64,000 nt of DNA. Source: Bradyrhizobium erythrophlei (lineage in GTDB: Bacteria > Pseudomonadota > Alphaproteobacteria > Rhizobiales > Xanthobacteraceae). The notes beneath the pieces are model-generated. The model did no database searches. It worked only from the letters and a program-made list of their open reading frames with translations, and was not told where the DNA came from. This document shows positions 18,407 to 27,969 of the stretch, in pieces. Positions within the stretch are counted from its first letter, which is position 1; every line of letters begins with the position of its first letter. Both the position numbers and the translations under genes were made by a program. The stretch is from the NCBI GenBank assembly GCA_900129675.1, contig FSRD01000001.1, positions 3,089,501 through 3,153,500 on the forward strand. The letters run 5' to 3'.

Positions 18407-19213
18407 ATGCTCGGACGTTGCCTGGCCGTCATTGTCGCTGTCTTGTTTGCCGCCACCCCCTCCCACGCCGCCCGCTGTGGCGGCGATTTCAACGGCTTCG
18501 TCCAAAGCATCTCGGCGGAGGCGGGGTCCGCCGGCATCTCGCAAGGCGTGATCTCCCAGGCGCTCGGCGGCGTCCAGCAGGACATGGGCGTGCTCGCCTT
18601 CGACCGGCGCCAGCGCGGCACCTTCAACAAGACTTTTGAGCAATATGTCTCGACCCGCGTCGGCGCCGGGCGGATCAATGGCGGGCGGGCGATGCTGCAG
18701 CGGCATGCGGCGCTGCTGTCGAGCATCGAGCAGAAATTCGGCGTGCCGCGGCAGATCCTGGTGGCGATCTGGGGGCTGGAGACCGATTTCGGCAAAGGCG
18801 ACATGGGCAAGCTTCCGGTGTTTCGCGTGCTGGCGACCATGGCGCATGATTGCCGCCGCACCGAACTGTTCCAGACCGAACTGCTCTCGGCGCTGAAGAT
18901 CCTGCAGCGCGGCGATCTGCGTTTGAACGACATGATCGGCGCCTATGCCGGCGAGATCGGCCAGACGCAATTTCTGCCGTCGTCCTACATCAAATACGGC
19001 GTCGATTTCGACGGCGACGGCCGCGTCGATCTCCGCCACAGCGTGCCCGACGTGCTCGCCTCCACCGCGAACCTGCTGCACACCAACGGCTTCAAACTGG
19101 GCGCGCCGTACGGCGAGGGCAGTGCGAATTTCGAAGCGATGCGCGAGTGGAACAGGGCCACGATCTATCGCAAGACGATCGCGTATTTTGCCGATCAGCT
19201 GGTGGGAAGGTAG
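18407..19213 (+). CDS. Lytic murein transglycosylase (MltB/SLT family)
   Basis: This enzyme cleaves the glycan strand of peptidoglycan and leaves an anhydromuramyl end. I place the start at ATG 18407, seven bases after GAAGGA, giving a signal peptide (LAVIVAVLFAATPSHAA) and a mature protein of about 245 residues. The catalytic Glu is in ILVAIWGLETDFG, and the substrate groove segments YAGEIGQTQFLPSSYIKYG and DFDGDGRVDLRHS are typical of MltB-like proteins. There is no lipobox at the cleavage site, so the enzyme is periplasmic and probably soluble. It stands alone on the plus strand. Confidence 0.92.
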   Translation: MLGRCLAVIVAVLFAATPSHAARCGGDFNGFVQSISAEAGSAGISQGVISQALGGVQQDMGVLAFDRRQRGTFNKTFEQYVSTRVGAGRINGGRAMLQRHAALLSSIEQKFGVPRQILVAIWGLETDFGKGDMGKLPVFRVLATMAHDCRRTELFQTELLSALKILQRGDLRLNDMIGAYAGEIGQTQFLPSSYIKYGVDFDGDGRVDLRHSVPDVLASTANLLHTNGFKLGAPYGEGSANFEAMREWNRATIYRKTIAYFADQLVGR

Positions 19214-19253
19214 CTAGTCGTCGCAACGTTGTTCGCTCGGCTGGTCATTCAGC

Positions 19254-19344
19254 TCGTCATGCCTGGGCTTGTCCCGGGCATCCACGTCTTGACGCCCTCG
19301 CAGAAGCAAGACGTGGATGGCCGGGACAAGCCCGGCCATGACGG
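19254..19344. repeat. Repeat family B copy
   Basis: The copy begins catgcctgggcttgtcccgg and ends gacaagcccggccatgacgg with acgtcttg/caagacgt inner arms; it is close to the copy at 10404. Confidence 0.8.
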
Positions 19345-19376
19345 AGGCTCATTTCGGCCCGCCTCGTCATTGCGAG

Positions 19377-19483
19377 GAGCGCAGCGACGAGCAATCCATT
19401 CTTTCTTTCTGCGGCTCGATGGATTGCTTCGCGGAGCCTGTCATCGGGCGCGCATTCGCGCGACCCGTTGGCTCGCAATGACG
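19377..19483. repeat. Repeat family A copy
   Basis: The copy runs from tcattgcgaggagcgcagcg through ggattgcttcgcggagcc to gttggctcgcaatgacgg. It sits 30 bp after a family B copy. Confidence 0.8.
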
Positions 19484-20161
19484 GCTGAACCAGCACGCAC
19501 GCGGGGCGGGATGCGGTGGACGCGGAGGCTGCGACTGACGAGCGCGGCCGATGCGGACGGCGAAGTCGTGTGGTCCTGACGCCTCGACGCCGGCGTCAAG
19601 CTCGTGAGAAGCAAGCTTCTCAGGGGTGACGGTGACAAGAAAGCCCGATCACCGGGGAGAGCACGTTATAAGCCGTAAAACCATTGCGCAGGGAATGCCG
19701 GATTGCCTCCGCTGAACCTGTATGCTCGTGTGCGTTTTTTTGTGCATGTTTGCACACGAGACCGCGGGTGCAGCGCGCATCCGGCGTTCCCTGCGCCCTC
19801 TGATTTCCGGGGGCGGGATGTTCAAGAGCAAAACTCGCGCGGAATGCGCGGCGAGATCGCGAAAGCATGTTTGCGAATGTATGCGCCACACTCTCACTGT
19901 CATCGCCCGCGAAAGCGGGCGACCCAGTATTCCAGAGACGCCAATGATTGAGCCGAGAAGCCGCGGCGTACTGGATACCCCGCTTTCGCGGGGTACGACG
20001 ACGAGGACTTAGGTGCCCATACCAACCGTCATTGCGAGCCAACGGGTCGCGCGAATGCGCGCCCGATGACAGGCTCCGCGAAGCAATCCATGTTGCTAAG
20101 CAAAGGAAGAATGGATTGCTCACATGGGGAAGGTGTGTGTCAAGAATTAGCAGTCACCTTT
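19484..20161. other. Gene-free stretch filled with repeats, left flank of the IS1634 element
   Basis: No credible gene is seen. At 19898-20002 lies an inverted-arm repeat (catcgcccgcgaaagcggg ... cgctttcgcggggtac), and at 20027-20120 a family A repeat in the opposite orientation. The family A copy loses its expected continuation after atggattgct (about 20120), as if the DNA next to the insertion sequence was rearranged. Confidence 0.6.
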
Positions 20162-22179
20162 TAGCCCAACTTGCGCAACTTGGGGGTGGTTTCTGCGATT
20201 TTGCGAGACGCGGGATGAATCGGATCAATCGGTTAGCTGGCGCGCGGAGCTGATTTGAGCGTGTAGTGACGACCTTGGGTATTTTCTTGGGCGGCGCGGT
20301 TGGTTCAGATGGCGCATGTATCTGCGCCATGCGATTCGCAAAAAGGACGGGAAGGTTCACCGCTATTGGTGCCTTGTGCGCAGCGTTCGTGTCGGTCGTC
20401 GCGTCATTCAACAGACGGTGGCCCATCTCGGTGAGCTCGACGGGCAGGGGCGGCTGGAGGCGCGGGCGCTGGCGCGTCGGCTGATTGGCAGTCCCGAACA
20501 GATGCAGCTGTTCAGTGATGACAGCGAGCAATTGACGGTGCCGGTGCGAGTGAAGGGCATTCGCATCGAGCGCTCGCGTCAATTCGGCGACGTGTACCTG
20601 GCGCTCGCGTTGTGGCGCGGCACCGGTCTTGAGGAGCTGTGCGCGCGGCTGCTTCCAATCGGCAAGGAGCACATCGCGTGGTCGAAGATTGCGGCCGTGC
20701 TGGTGGCGGCACGATTCTGCGAGCCATCGAGCGAGGTGCACATCGCGGAAGGTTGGTACCGGCGCACGGCGCTTTGCGATCTGCTGCAGCTCGGGGATGA
20801 GGAGGTCAACAAGGATCGGCTCTATCGCGGCCTCGATCATCTGCTCGCATCCAAGGCCGAACTGGAAGCGCATTTGTCGCAGCGCTGCGGGGAGCTGTTC
20901 GCGATCCAGAACGACGTGCTGCTCTACGATGTCACCAGCACCTATTTCGAGGGCCAGGTGGAAGCCAACCCGCAGGCACAGCGCGGCTATTCCCGCGATC
21001 ATCGGCCCGACTGCAAGCAGGTATGCATCGCCCTCGTCGTGACCTTCGATGGCTTTCCCCTGGGCTATGAGGTGTTCGCCGGCAACACCCATGACTCGCG
21101 GACCTTGCAGACGATCGTGTCCACCATGGAGGCCCGGCACGGCGTGCTGGGGCGGGTCTGGATCACCGATCGCGGCATGGCCAGTGCCGACAACCTGGCG
21201 TGGCTGCGCCAGACCGGCCGGCGCTATATCATCGGTGCACCGAAGTCGGAGCTGAAGAAGTTCGGCTCCGAACTTGCTCGTCCGGACGGCTGGTGCACGG
21301 TCCATGAAGGCGTCGAGGTCAAGCTCACGCGTCACCCCGAGACCGGCGAGACGGTGATCCTGTGCCGCTCGGCCGATCGGCGCAGCAAAGAGCAGGCCAT
21401 GCACGACAAGTTCAGTCGGCGGATCGAAGCAGCGCTCGAACGCTTGGCCGCTCGCATTGCAAGCTCAAAGAAACGGCTCGATCCGGCGAAGGTGAACCGG
21501 CAGATCGGCCGCATTCTGCAACAAAACCAGCGTGCCGCCGCCCGCTTCGCGATCGCGCTGGAGCCGGATGGCTGCCCGGCAGGCTTTCGCCTCCACGTTG
21601 CCTACAACGCCGCGTTCGACGACTGGGCTGCGCTCTCGGAGGGCGCCTACCTCCTGCGCTCGAACATCACCGATTGGACCGATCAGCAGCTCTGGAAGGC
21701 CTATATCCAGCTCACACAGGCCGAAGCCGCTTTCCGTATCCAGAAGGATCAGCTGAACGTGCGTCCGATCTGGCACCAGCGGGAGGATCGCGTTCAGGCT
21801 CATATCCTCGTGTGCTTCCTCGCCTTCGTGCTGTGGAAGAGCCTCGAGATGTGGCAGCAGCGCGCCGGTCTCGGCAATTCGCCGCGGACCATCCTCGAAG
21901 AGCTTGCGCGCATCCAGTCGCACGACGTCGTATTACCAACCGCAACACATGGCCAGATGCGCTTGCGCTGCGTGACGCAGCCCGATGCCGCCCAGGCCGC
22001 ACTCCTCGACCGCCTCGGCATCGTCCTGCCCAAGCGCATGCGCCTCACCGGACACGAAACGCAAGCGCTCGCTGCCACCGCCTAAGCCCCACCACTCCGA
22101 CAAAAAATGTAGTGAAGACTTTTCAGCTAAGGCATTGATTTGCCTATGCCCGACTGTCGATTCTGCGCAAGTTGGGTTA
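20162..22179. mobile_element. IS1634-family insertion sequence
   Basis: Imperfect terminal inverted repeats bound the element: TAGCCCAACTTGCGCA at 20162 and, inverted, TAACCCAACTTGCGCA ending at 22179 (15 of 16 identical). The 2.0-kb body encodes one large transposase. I cannot define a target-site duplication with certainty. Confidence 0.8.
20316..22085 (+). CDS. IS1634-family transposase
   Basis: This 589-residue DDE transposase of the IS4 superfamily appears intact. The catalytic segments are [14 protein letters not shown] (first Asp), [15 protein letters not shown] (second Asp), and the C-terminal Y-(2)-R-(3)-E-(6)-K-like region [21 protein letters not shown] (Glu). The N-terminal leader [16 protein letters not shown] is typical of IS1634 proteins. 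Since the frame is complete and both terminal repeats are present, the element may still be active. Confidence 0.92.
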   Translation: MYLRHAIRKKDGKVHRYWCLVRSVRVGRRVIQQTVAHLGELDGQGRLEARALARRLIGSPEQMQLFSDDSEQLTVPVRVKGIRIERSRQFGDVYLALALWRGTGLEELCARLLPIGKEHIAWSKIAAVLVAARFCEPSSEVHIAEGWYRRTALCDLLQLGDEEVNKDRLYRGLDHLLASKAELEAHLSQRCGELFAIQNDVLLYDVTSTYFEGQVEANPQAQRGYSRDHRPDCKQVCIALVVTFDGFPLGYEVFAGNTHDSRTLQTIVSTMEARHGVLGRVWITDRGMASADNLAWLRQTGRRYIIGAPKSELKKFGSELARPDGWCTVHEGVEVKLTRHPETGETVILCRSADRRSKEQAMHDKFSRRIEAALERLAARIASSKKRLDPAKVNRQIGRILQQNQRAAARFAIALEPDGCPAGFRLHVAYNAAFDDWAALSEGAYLLRSNITDWTDQQLWKAYIQLTQAEAAFRIQKDQLNVRPIWHQREDRVQAHILVCFLAFVLWKSLEMWQQRAGLGNSPRTILEELARIQSHDVVLPTATHGQMRLRCVTQPDAAQAALLDRLGIVLPKRMRLTGHETQALAATA

Positions 22180-22653
22180 GTTCGACTGCGGTCCACCTTT
22201 TCGTCCCGACCGCGGGCCCTGCAGGATGACGCGCGCAGATCAAGTCAAGGTCGGCCCTTCAGGGCCGCCGCGCAGCGGCTTGACCTTGAGTTGAGCGAGC
22301 ACGTCATCATGCTTGGAGCGTCGGGAACGATAGGAGTTGCTCGTGTTGGCGGTTCTGTCAGGGCATCTGCAATCCTCGCATTTGCGATCCAGGGGTCGAG
22401 CCGGTTCGACGATCTGGGTTGCTTGCCAGATCAAACTCACATTCGGTCGTCGCGCGAGGCGACTGCACCACGATTCCGCTTGCGGCGGGCAGGCTCGAGA
22501 GGACGAGACCCTTCTTCGTTGCGGCGTTTCAAGCCATGCAATCCATCGGTTCGTCCACCCGGATCTTCCGAGACTGATCGGGCCTCGGCAGATGGGTTAT
22601 GGTCGTTTTGTTGCGCGCGGGCGGCGAAGCCCGCCGCTCGGTGCGGTCCGGGA
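22180..22653. other. Stretch between the IS1634 end and the IS110 transposase gene
   Basis: About 470 bp without a convincing gene. Part of it should be the end of the IS110 element, but IS110 elements lack clear terminal repeats and I cannot place the boundary. A bridge-RNA-type non-coding RNA would be expected in one end of an intact element; I do not claim to see it. Confidence 0.4.
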
Positions 22654-23835
22654 TCAGGCGGCGGGCTTCATCACGGCCCCCTCGATGACGACGCCTTGGG
22701 TGACATACTTCCACAAGGCCACAAGAAGCTTGCGCGGCAGCGCCACGATCGCGCGCTTGCGGCCTTGCTGGCTTCGCTCTTTGAACCAGCGTGTCAGGGC
22801 CGACTGCGGCTGGTGACGTACCCACAGCCAGGCGAGCTGGATCATCGTGGTCCGCAGCCTTGGATTGCCGGCCTTCGACACGCCCTGCTCGTGCCGGATG
22901 CCCCCGCTTTGCCAGGGCGTCGCCGCAAGGCCCGCATAGGCGGCGACCTGGCGGCGGTTGGAGAACTGCCGGTAGAACGCCTCCGACCAGAGCACGGCCG
23001 CAAAGTTGGCGCCGAGCCCTTTCAAAGCCAGCAGCATCGCTACTGGATCCAGTGCGGCCTTCTCGTCTGCAGGCTTCTCTGCAGGCTTCCTGGCTGCGGC
23101 CAGCAGACCATCCCGCTCGGCCTCGACCGCCTTGATCTGTTCCAGAAGCAGTTCGATCCGATCGAGTTCGCGGCCGATCTGCGCCCTCAAATGCGACGGC
23201 AGCTCTCGCCCGTCTCCGGTGCGCAACGTCTCAAGCCGCGACCGCCGATCCCGCCGCAAGGGCGCATAGTCGGATATCCCTTGCGAGAACAGAAGCCCCT
23301 TGATCCGGTTCACATGGGTGATCCGCTCGGCGATCAATGCCTGGCGCTCGCGACAAAGCCTGCGGCGGTCCTCCTCCTCGGGCGAGGGCGCAACCACCAT
23401 CGCGCAGACCCGTGGCTCGCCGCGCTTGTAGGCCAGAAGCGCCCGCAGCAGCGTCTCGCCATCGAGCCGGTCCGTCTTGGCCCGTCGTCGCCGGCGCGGC
23501 GTCGCAATCGAGGCGGGATCGACCACGTGGCTCTCGATCCCCTCCTGTTGCAGAACACGGTGCAGCCAGAACCCGTCCAGCCCCGCCTCCTGGATCGTGA
23601 TGATCGGATAGCTTTAGCCGGTCCGGACCTCCGTCTTGCGCTTGAGCTCCGCAAACAGCGTCAAAAGCTCGGCCATATTGCCAGCCGCGACGCTGTGCTT
23701 GGACATCTTTTCGCCTTTGCCCGGCGACAGCGACGTCACAAGCCACGTCGAACGGCTCAGTTCCAGCGACACAAAAATTGCGCCAATATAAGTGCGGATA
23801 GCGGTCAGTCCGTCGGAAGGATGATCGAGCAACAT
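22654..23835 (-). pseudogene. IS110-family transposase, interrupted by an in-frame stop codon
   Basis: The reading frame spans 393 codons from 23835. The N-terminal DEDD/RuvC-like part (IFVSLELSRSTWLVTSLSPG) leads into KTEVRTG, then a TAA codon at 23614-23616, and continues in the same frame with SYPIITIQEAGLDGFWLHR, RRAKTDRLDGETLLRALLAY and the C-terminal Tnp_20 segment GVSKAGNPRLRTTMIQLAW. Relatives read a Lys at the stop position, so one A-to-T change (AAA to TAA) would explain it. Unless the stop is read through, the transposase is dead. No frameshift is present. Confidence 0.85.
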
Positions 23836-23902
23836 CGTCGTCTCCAGGTTGAGAGGATCAGCAACCTCAGTCTGGCTTCAGACCTGGCCGCTATCCACCC
23901 CC

Positions 23903-23940
23903 ATGGAATCTTCGTCCGCTTCGCTCCTCGCAATGACGAA
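23903..23940. repeat. Half copy of repeat family A
   Basis: Only the right arm remains (tggaatcttcgtccgcttcg then ctcctcgcaatgacgaac), next to the IS110 gene. The copy was probably cut by the transposition event. Confidence 0.5.
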
Positions 23941-23947
23941 CACGCGT

Positions 23948-24793
23948 TCACTTGGCCACATTCGCCGTCATCTTCTCGATCCGCTTCGCCAGCACCGCCC
24001 AGTACGTCCCCGGCCGGAACCGCTGCAGCAGATCCATGAACCGCGCGTCGTTGCCGATCAAGATCCGCGGCGCGTTCTTCTCGATGCCTTCGATGATGCG
24101 CTGTGCTGCGGCCGTCGGCGTGGTCCTGGCGATGGCATCGAAGCGGTCGATCGATTGCGCGCGGCGGGAATTGTCGGTGACGCCAACGCCGGTGCGGGAG
24201 TTGCGGGCGATGTTGGTGGCGACGCCGCCGGGATGCACGACGGAGAGCCGCACCGGACTGTTCGCCATCGCAAGCTCATGTCGCAGGCTTTCGGAAAATC
24301 CGCGCACCGCGAATTTTGCCGCGCAATAGGCCGACTGGCCGGGCGGGGCGATGATGCCGAAGATCGAGGACAAATTGACGATGTGCGCGGCGGGCTGTTG
24401 GGCCAGATGCGGCAGGAAGGCGCGGGTCGCATGCACCACGCCCCAGAAATTGATGTTGAACAGCCAGTCCATCTGGGCCTGGTCGATCTCGTTGAACTGG
24501 CCGAGCAGGGCGACGCCGGCATTGTTGATGACGATGTTCAGGCCCGGGTGGGCGGCGGTGGCGGCGGTTGCAAAATCCTGGATCTGGCCGGGCTCGCCGA
24601 CATCGACGCGATGCGCCGTGACCTTGCACCTGGAGGTTTTGACGATCTCGGCCGCCACCGCCTGCAGCCCGGCTTCGTCGCGATCGGCGAGCGCCAGATC
24701 GGTGCCGCGCGCAGCAAGTTCGAGCGCAAGCGCCCGGCCGATGCCGCTGGCGGCGCCGGTCACGACGGCCGCGCTTCCGGAAATCGCAGTCAT
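23948..24793 (-). CDS. Short-chain dehydrogenase/reductase
   Basis: This 281-residue NAD(P)-dependent oxidoreductase is a classical SDR. It has the TGAASGIGRALALELA cofactor motif near residue 12, NNAG (INNAGVALLGQF), the catalytic Ser in VNLSSIFGIIAPPGQ, and the YCAAKFAV catalytic Tyr/Lys. The C-terminal part with RNSRTGVG and ILIGNDARFMDLLQR resembles the acetoin-dehydrogenase-like SDRs common in rhizobia and mycobacteria. I use ATG 24793 because it puts the cofactor motif at the normal place. The substrate is unknown. Confidence 0.9.
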   Translation of the reverse strand: MTAISGSAAVVTGAASGIGRALALELAARGTDLALADRDEAGLQAVAAEIVKTSRCKVTAHRVDVGEPGQIQDFATAATAAHPGLNIVINNAGVALLGQFNEIDQAQMDWLFNINFWGVVHATRAFLPHLAQQPAAHIVNLSSIFGIIAPPGQSAYCAAKFAVRGFSESLRHELAMANSPVRLSVVHPGGVATNIARNSRTGVGVTDNSRRAQSIDRFDAIARTTPTAAAQRIIEGIEKNAPRILIGNDARFMDLLQRFRPGTYWAVLAKRIEKMTANVAK

Positions 24794-24927
24794 TCTGGTG
24801 TCACTCCATGACGGAAGGGCCGGCGACGGCCGCGGGATCGCGGCGGGTTCCCCAACTTTCGCAAATTGGAACCGAACAATAAAGCGCTTTCGGGCTTTAC
24901 CCCACCTCACCTTAATGGAGACCATGC

Positions 24928-25338
24928 ATGGGACAGTCGACGCCTCTCCGCGCGAAGCCTCTCCGCGCAAAAGCACTCATCGTCGAAGACGACCCGATGC
25001 AGCGGGAAATGATTGGCTTGCTGCTGGAAGAGAGCGATTTCGACGTCATCCAGTGCGAAAGCGCCGAAGCGGCCGAGTTGGTGCTGGAGCGGAGCGGCGG
25101 CAGTCTGGTCCTGATGATGACCGAGATCCATCTCGCTGGCCACATGAATGGGGTGGAGCTCGCCTATGTCGCCAAGAAATGCAATCCGGATATGGGCGTG
25201 ATCGTCACGTCCGGAAAGCCGCTGCGGCAGGCGCTGCCGGAGGGCGCGCAATTCTGGTCCAAGCCATGGGCGCCGCTCGACGTGATCCGCGAGGCGGAGA
25301 AGATGTCGTTTGCCTGGAGCGTGGCGGGGAAACCTTAA
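24928..25338 (+). CDS. Single-domain receiver (CheY-like) protein with Glu at the phospho-acceptor site
   Basis: This 136-residue stand-alone receiver has the acidic pocket (ALIVEDDPMQREM), a TS pair (GVIVTSGKPL) and the conserved Lys in QFWSKPWAPL. At the place of the phosphorylated Asp, before the loop HLAGHMNGVEL, the sequence is MMTEIHLAG, so the acceptor is Glu. In known receivers an Asp-to-Glu change often mimics the phosphorylated state. The ATG at 24928 follows GGAG by seven bases. No kinase is adjacent. The LysE gene starts 44 bp downstream and may be co-transcribed. Confidence 0.85.
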   Translation: MGQSTPLRAKPLRAKALIVEDDPMQREMIGLLLEESDFDVIQCESAEAAELVLERSGGSLVLMMTEIHLAGHMNGVELAYVAKKCNPDMGVIVTSGKPLRQALPEGAQFWSKPWAPLDVIREAEKMSFAWSVAGKP

Positions 25339-25382
25339 GGCCGCGCGCTTCCACGACAACCCACGCCGTGATATGGCGAGCC

Positions 25383-25997
25383 ATGACGCTCTCGTTCCTG
25401 CTGACCTCGCTGATCGTGGTCGTGTCCCCCGGCACCGGCGTGCTCTACACGCTGGCGGTGGCGCTGACGTCGGGCGCGCGGGCCAGTATCGCCGCCGCCT
25501 TCGGCTGCACGCTCGGGATCGTCCCGCATATGCTGGCGGCGATGCTGGGGCTGGCCGCAGTGCTGCACACCAGCGCGGTTGCGTTTGCGGCGCTGAAATG
25601 GTGCGGCGTGGTCTATCTGCTCTATATGGCCTGGCAGGCGTTGCGCGAAACCGGGGCGCTCGCGATCGAGGCGCGGCCGGAGGAGGCGCGTTCGAGCCGG
25701 CGCGTGGTCGTCACCGGCTTCCTGATCAATATCCTCAATCCAAAATTGTCGATCTTCTTTCTCGCCTTCCTGCCGCAATTCATCGCGGTCGATGAGGCCC
25801 ACCCGCCGGGACGGATGCTGGAATTGAGCGCGGCCTTCATGGCGATGACGTTGGCGGTGTTCGTGGTCTACGGCCTGTTCGCAGCCGGCGTGCGCGACCG
25901 CGTCATCACCAGGCCCAAGGTGATGGCCTGGCTGCGCCGCAGTTTTGCGTTAGGCTTCGCCGCGCTCGGGGCGAAGCTGGCGTTTGCGGAAAGGTAG
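25383..25997 (+). CDS. LysE/RhtB-family exporter (second copy in the window)
   Basis: This 204-residue inner-membrane protein has the LysE/RhtB pattern: LIVVVSPGTGVLYTLAVAL with the PGT/PGP motif in helix 1, GCTLGIVPHMLAAMLGLAAV in helix 2, and TGFLINILNPKLSIFFLAFL with the NPK motif. Six helices are expected. It is only distantly similar to the copy at 5430. It lies directly downstream of the receiver protein. The substrate is unknown. Confidence 0.9.
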   Translation: MTLSFLLTSLIVVVSPGTGVLYTLAVALTSGARASIAAAFGCTLGIVPHMLAAMLGLAAVLHTSAVAFAALKWCGVVYLLYMAWQALRETGALAIEARPEEARSSRRVVVTGFLINILNPKLSIFFLAFLPQFIAVDEAHPPGRMLELSAAFMAMTLAVFVVYGLFAAGVRDRVITRPKVMAWLRRSFALGFAALGAKLAFAER

Positions 25998-26010
25998 TCG
26001 GGTGACTACT

Positions 26011-26092
26011 TCCGTCATTGCGGGGAGCCAACGGGTCGCGCGAATGCGCGCCCGATGACAGGCTCCACGACGAAGCAATCCATACTTCCTTT
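26011..26092. repeat. Truncated repeat family A copy, reverse orientation
   Basis: The copy begins gtcattgcggggagccaacg, includes gcccgatgacaggctcc, and stops after gaagcaatccat; the second half is replaced by unrelated sequence. Confidence 0.65.
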
Positions 26093-26114
26093 GCCGCCCC
26101 ATGGACCCAGAATC

Positions 26115-26144
26115 AAAAAGGCGGGCCGTGAGCCCGCCGTTTTC
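26115..26144. terminator. Bidirectional rho-independent terminator
   Basis: Stem GGCGGGC / GCCCGCC with T runs on both strands (ttttt on the minus strand, gttttc on the plus strand). It serves the plus-strand LysE gene and the minus-strand Lys-rich microprotein gene. Confidence 0.75.
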
Positions 26145-26205
26145 GAAAGATCATGCCTGGCGTTGGATGCCCGGGCGGAGCTGAGCGCTCCACCCGGGCC
26201 TGAAG

Positions 26206-26274
26206 TCACTTCTTCGACTTCTTGGCCTTCTTCGCCTTCTTCGCCTTTTTCGCCTTCTTCGCTTTCTTAGCCAT
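26206..26274 (-). CDS. 22-residue Ala-Lys-Lys repeat protein
   Basis: The minus strand encodes MAKKAKKAKK continued as six AKK repeats and ending SKK, then TGA. A strong GAGAGGAT ribosome-binding site stands a few bases before the ATG at 26274, and a hairpin plus a terminator follow the stop. The product is extremely basic, like the tail of bacterial histone H1-like (HC1/AlgP-type) proteins, so binding to DNA or RNA is plausible. Its codons vary within the repeat (AAG/AAA, GCG/GCC/GCT), which argues for selection on the protein. The function is inferred only. Confidence 0.6.
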   Translation of the reverse strand: MAKKAKKAKKAKKAKKAKKSKK

Positions 26275-26685
26275 AGTATCCTCTCAAGGGTTTAATGGAT
26301 TGAAACGCGACACCGAGGCATGCTTGGCGGAGGGCTAGCCTCGCAACATCCTCGATCACAATCCCAACAGATTCGCGGCGCGCTGCCGCGTGCTGTCACG
26401 CCGCGGTCATGATGTTATCCACAGCTGTTATGCGTTTTGACGCGATTTTTCCCGAAAATGCAGCTGCGCAACGCCATCGGCGTCGCCGCGTCACGGTTAA
26501 CGCGGCCCCAACGCGCTGCGCTCTTCATCAATTTAAAACCACGGTGGAGATTGCGAAAGCCACGGTCAGAGTCCGTTAAGCGGATGGCTGCAACTTGTCC
26601 GCAAGACAACCGGGATTGTCGTGGGGGGAGACGCCCTGAGGCGCGAAAGCTCTGGGCGAGCGGATAACAGGGGAGACGCGGCCAT
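26275..26685. other. Intergenic region between divergent genes
   Basis: About 410 bp with no gene. It should hold the promoters of the Lys-rich microprotein (left) and the GGDEF gene (right). AT-rich patches lie near 26410-26450. Nothing else is recognised. Confidence 0.45.
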
Positions 26686-27933
26686 GTGCGTTGCGGGTTT
26701 GCGATGCTGAGCGTTCCGACGCTATGGACGGTGTTCGTCATCAATTTTCTGGCGCTGGGCCTGATCTGGGCCTACGTCATGCGCAGCTATCCGTCGTTCG
26801 ATGCGGCCCGGTTCTGGACCGGGTCCGCGTTCGTCGCGGCGGTCGGCGCGGCGATGGCGATGCTGCGCGTCGTGATGACGGAGTCGCTGCTGCCGCTGCT
26901 GGCCGCCGGCACGGCTCTGGTCTTTGCCGCCTGCCTCGCCGCGATGGGCATCAAGAAATTCTTCGGCCGGCCGGTGACGTGGCGCGCCACCTTGCTGATC
27001 ACGGGGCTGACCTTTGCGGGCGTCGCCTTCTTCATCTTCGGCAACGACAGCGTGAGGATGCGGGTTTCGATCTATTCGATCGCCCAGTCGCTGCCGCTCC
27101 TGATGACCCTGAGACTGCTGCTGACGCCGCATGAGGGCCGCATCAATCCGGGCGCCCGGCTGGCCGGCACCGTCTCCATTCTCATCATCTCGTTCTATGC
27201 CCTGCGGCTGATCGCTTGCCTCGCCAGTGGCGGCGGCGAATTCTCCTTCCTGCAGTTCAACCAGCTGCAGTCGGCGATGATCCTGGTGCTGGTGTTCCTG
27301 TCGATGGCGCTGAATTTCGGCTTCCTGCTGATGGCGATGGACCGGCTGCGCAACGAAGTCGCTGATCTCGCGCTGCTCGACGACCTCACCGGTGTCGCCA
27401 ACCGGCGGCATCTGGTGCAGCGGCTGACCGAGGAATGCGCCCGATCGGAGCGCAGCGGCCAGCCGTTCGCGCTGCTGGTGATCGATCTCGACGGATTCAA
27501 GAGCATCAACGACACCCATGGCCATGCCGCCGGCGACTTCTGCCTGCAGCATTTCACCCTGATGGCGCAGACCCGTTTGCGGCCTGGCGACCTCCTGGCG
27601 CGCACCGGCGGCGACGAATTCTGCATCGTGCTGCCCTCCTCGACGCTGCGCGAGGGCGCGATGATCGCGCGCCGCGTGCTGGAAGTCTGCCGCCTCGACG
27701 CCGAGCAATGCGTGGGCTCCGATATTCCGATCGCGGTCTCGATCGGCGTCGCGCAATGGAGCCGGGAGATCGGCCCGTTCCCCGACCGCCTGATCGCCGC
27801 CGCCGACCACGCGCTTTACGACGCCAAGAAGAGCGGCCGGAATTGCTTTGCGGCCTACGACCCGGCGCCGCCGCTGGTGCCCGGGATCGAAATCCCGGCG
27901 CTGTCGGACGTGACGCTGCGCAGGCGTGCGTGA
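26686..27933 (+). CDS. Membrane-bound GGDEF diguanylate cyclase
   Basis: The protein (415 residues from a GTG start; an ATG at 26704 is an alternative) has six to seven hydrophobic helices in its first 230 residues, then a GGDEF domain. The active-site signature is intact as ARTGGDEFCIVLP, preceded by DDLTGVANRRHL and LLVIDLDGFKSINDTHGH, so it should make cyclic di-GMP at the membrane. No RxxD inhibitory-site motif is obvious just before GGDEF (RPGDLLARTGGDEF has RPGD at a suitable distance, so product inhibition is possible). No EAL domain is attached. The signal sensed by the membrane part is unknown. Confidence 0.93.
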   Translation: MRCGFAMLSVPTLWTVFVINFLALGLIWAYVMRSYPSFDAARFWTGSAFVAAVGAAMAMLRVVMTESLLPLLAAGTALVFAACLAAMGIKKFFGRPVTWRATLLITGLTFAGVAFFIFGNDSVRMRVSIYSIAQSLPLLMTLRLLLTPHEGRINPGARLAGTVSILIISFYALRLIACLASGGGEFSFLQFNQLQSAMILVLVFLSMALNFGFLLMAMDRLRNEVADLALLDDLTGVANRRHLVQRLTEECARSERSGQPFALLVIDLDGFKSINDTHGHAAGDFCLQHFTLMAQTRLRPGDLLARTGGDEFCIVLPSSTLREGAMIARRVLEVCRLDAEQCVGSDIPIAVSIGVAQWSREIGPFPDRLIAAADHALYDAKKSGRNCFAAYDPAPPLVPGIEIPALSDVTLRRRA

Positions 27934-27969
27934 GCGTGCTATCCATTAAGTTCGCTGGATGAGAGCGCC

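Noticed and set aside
18305..19081. Minus-strand frame opposite the lytic transglycosylase
   Set aside because: The plus-strand frame has a signal peptide and catalytic motifs; the minus frame is a shadow.
21985..24039. 684-codon plus-strand frame across the IS1634 end and the IS110 gene
   Set aside because: It crosses an IS boundary and lies antisense to the IS110 transposase; the composition is Arg/Pro/Ser-rich and without a domain.
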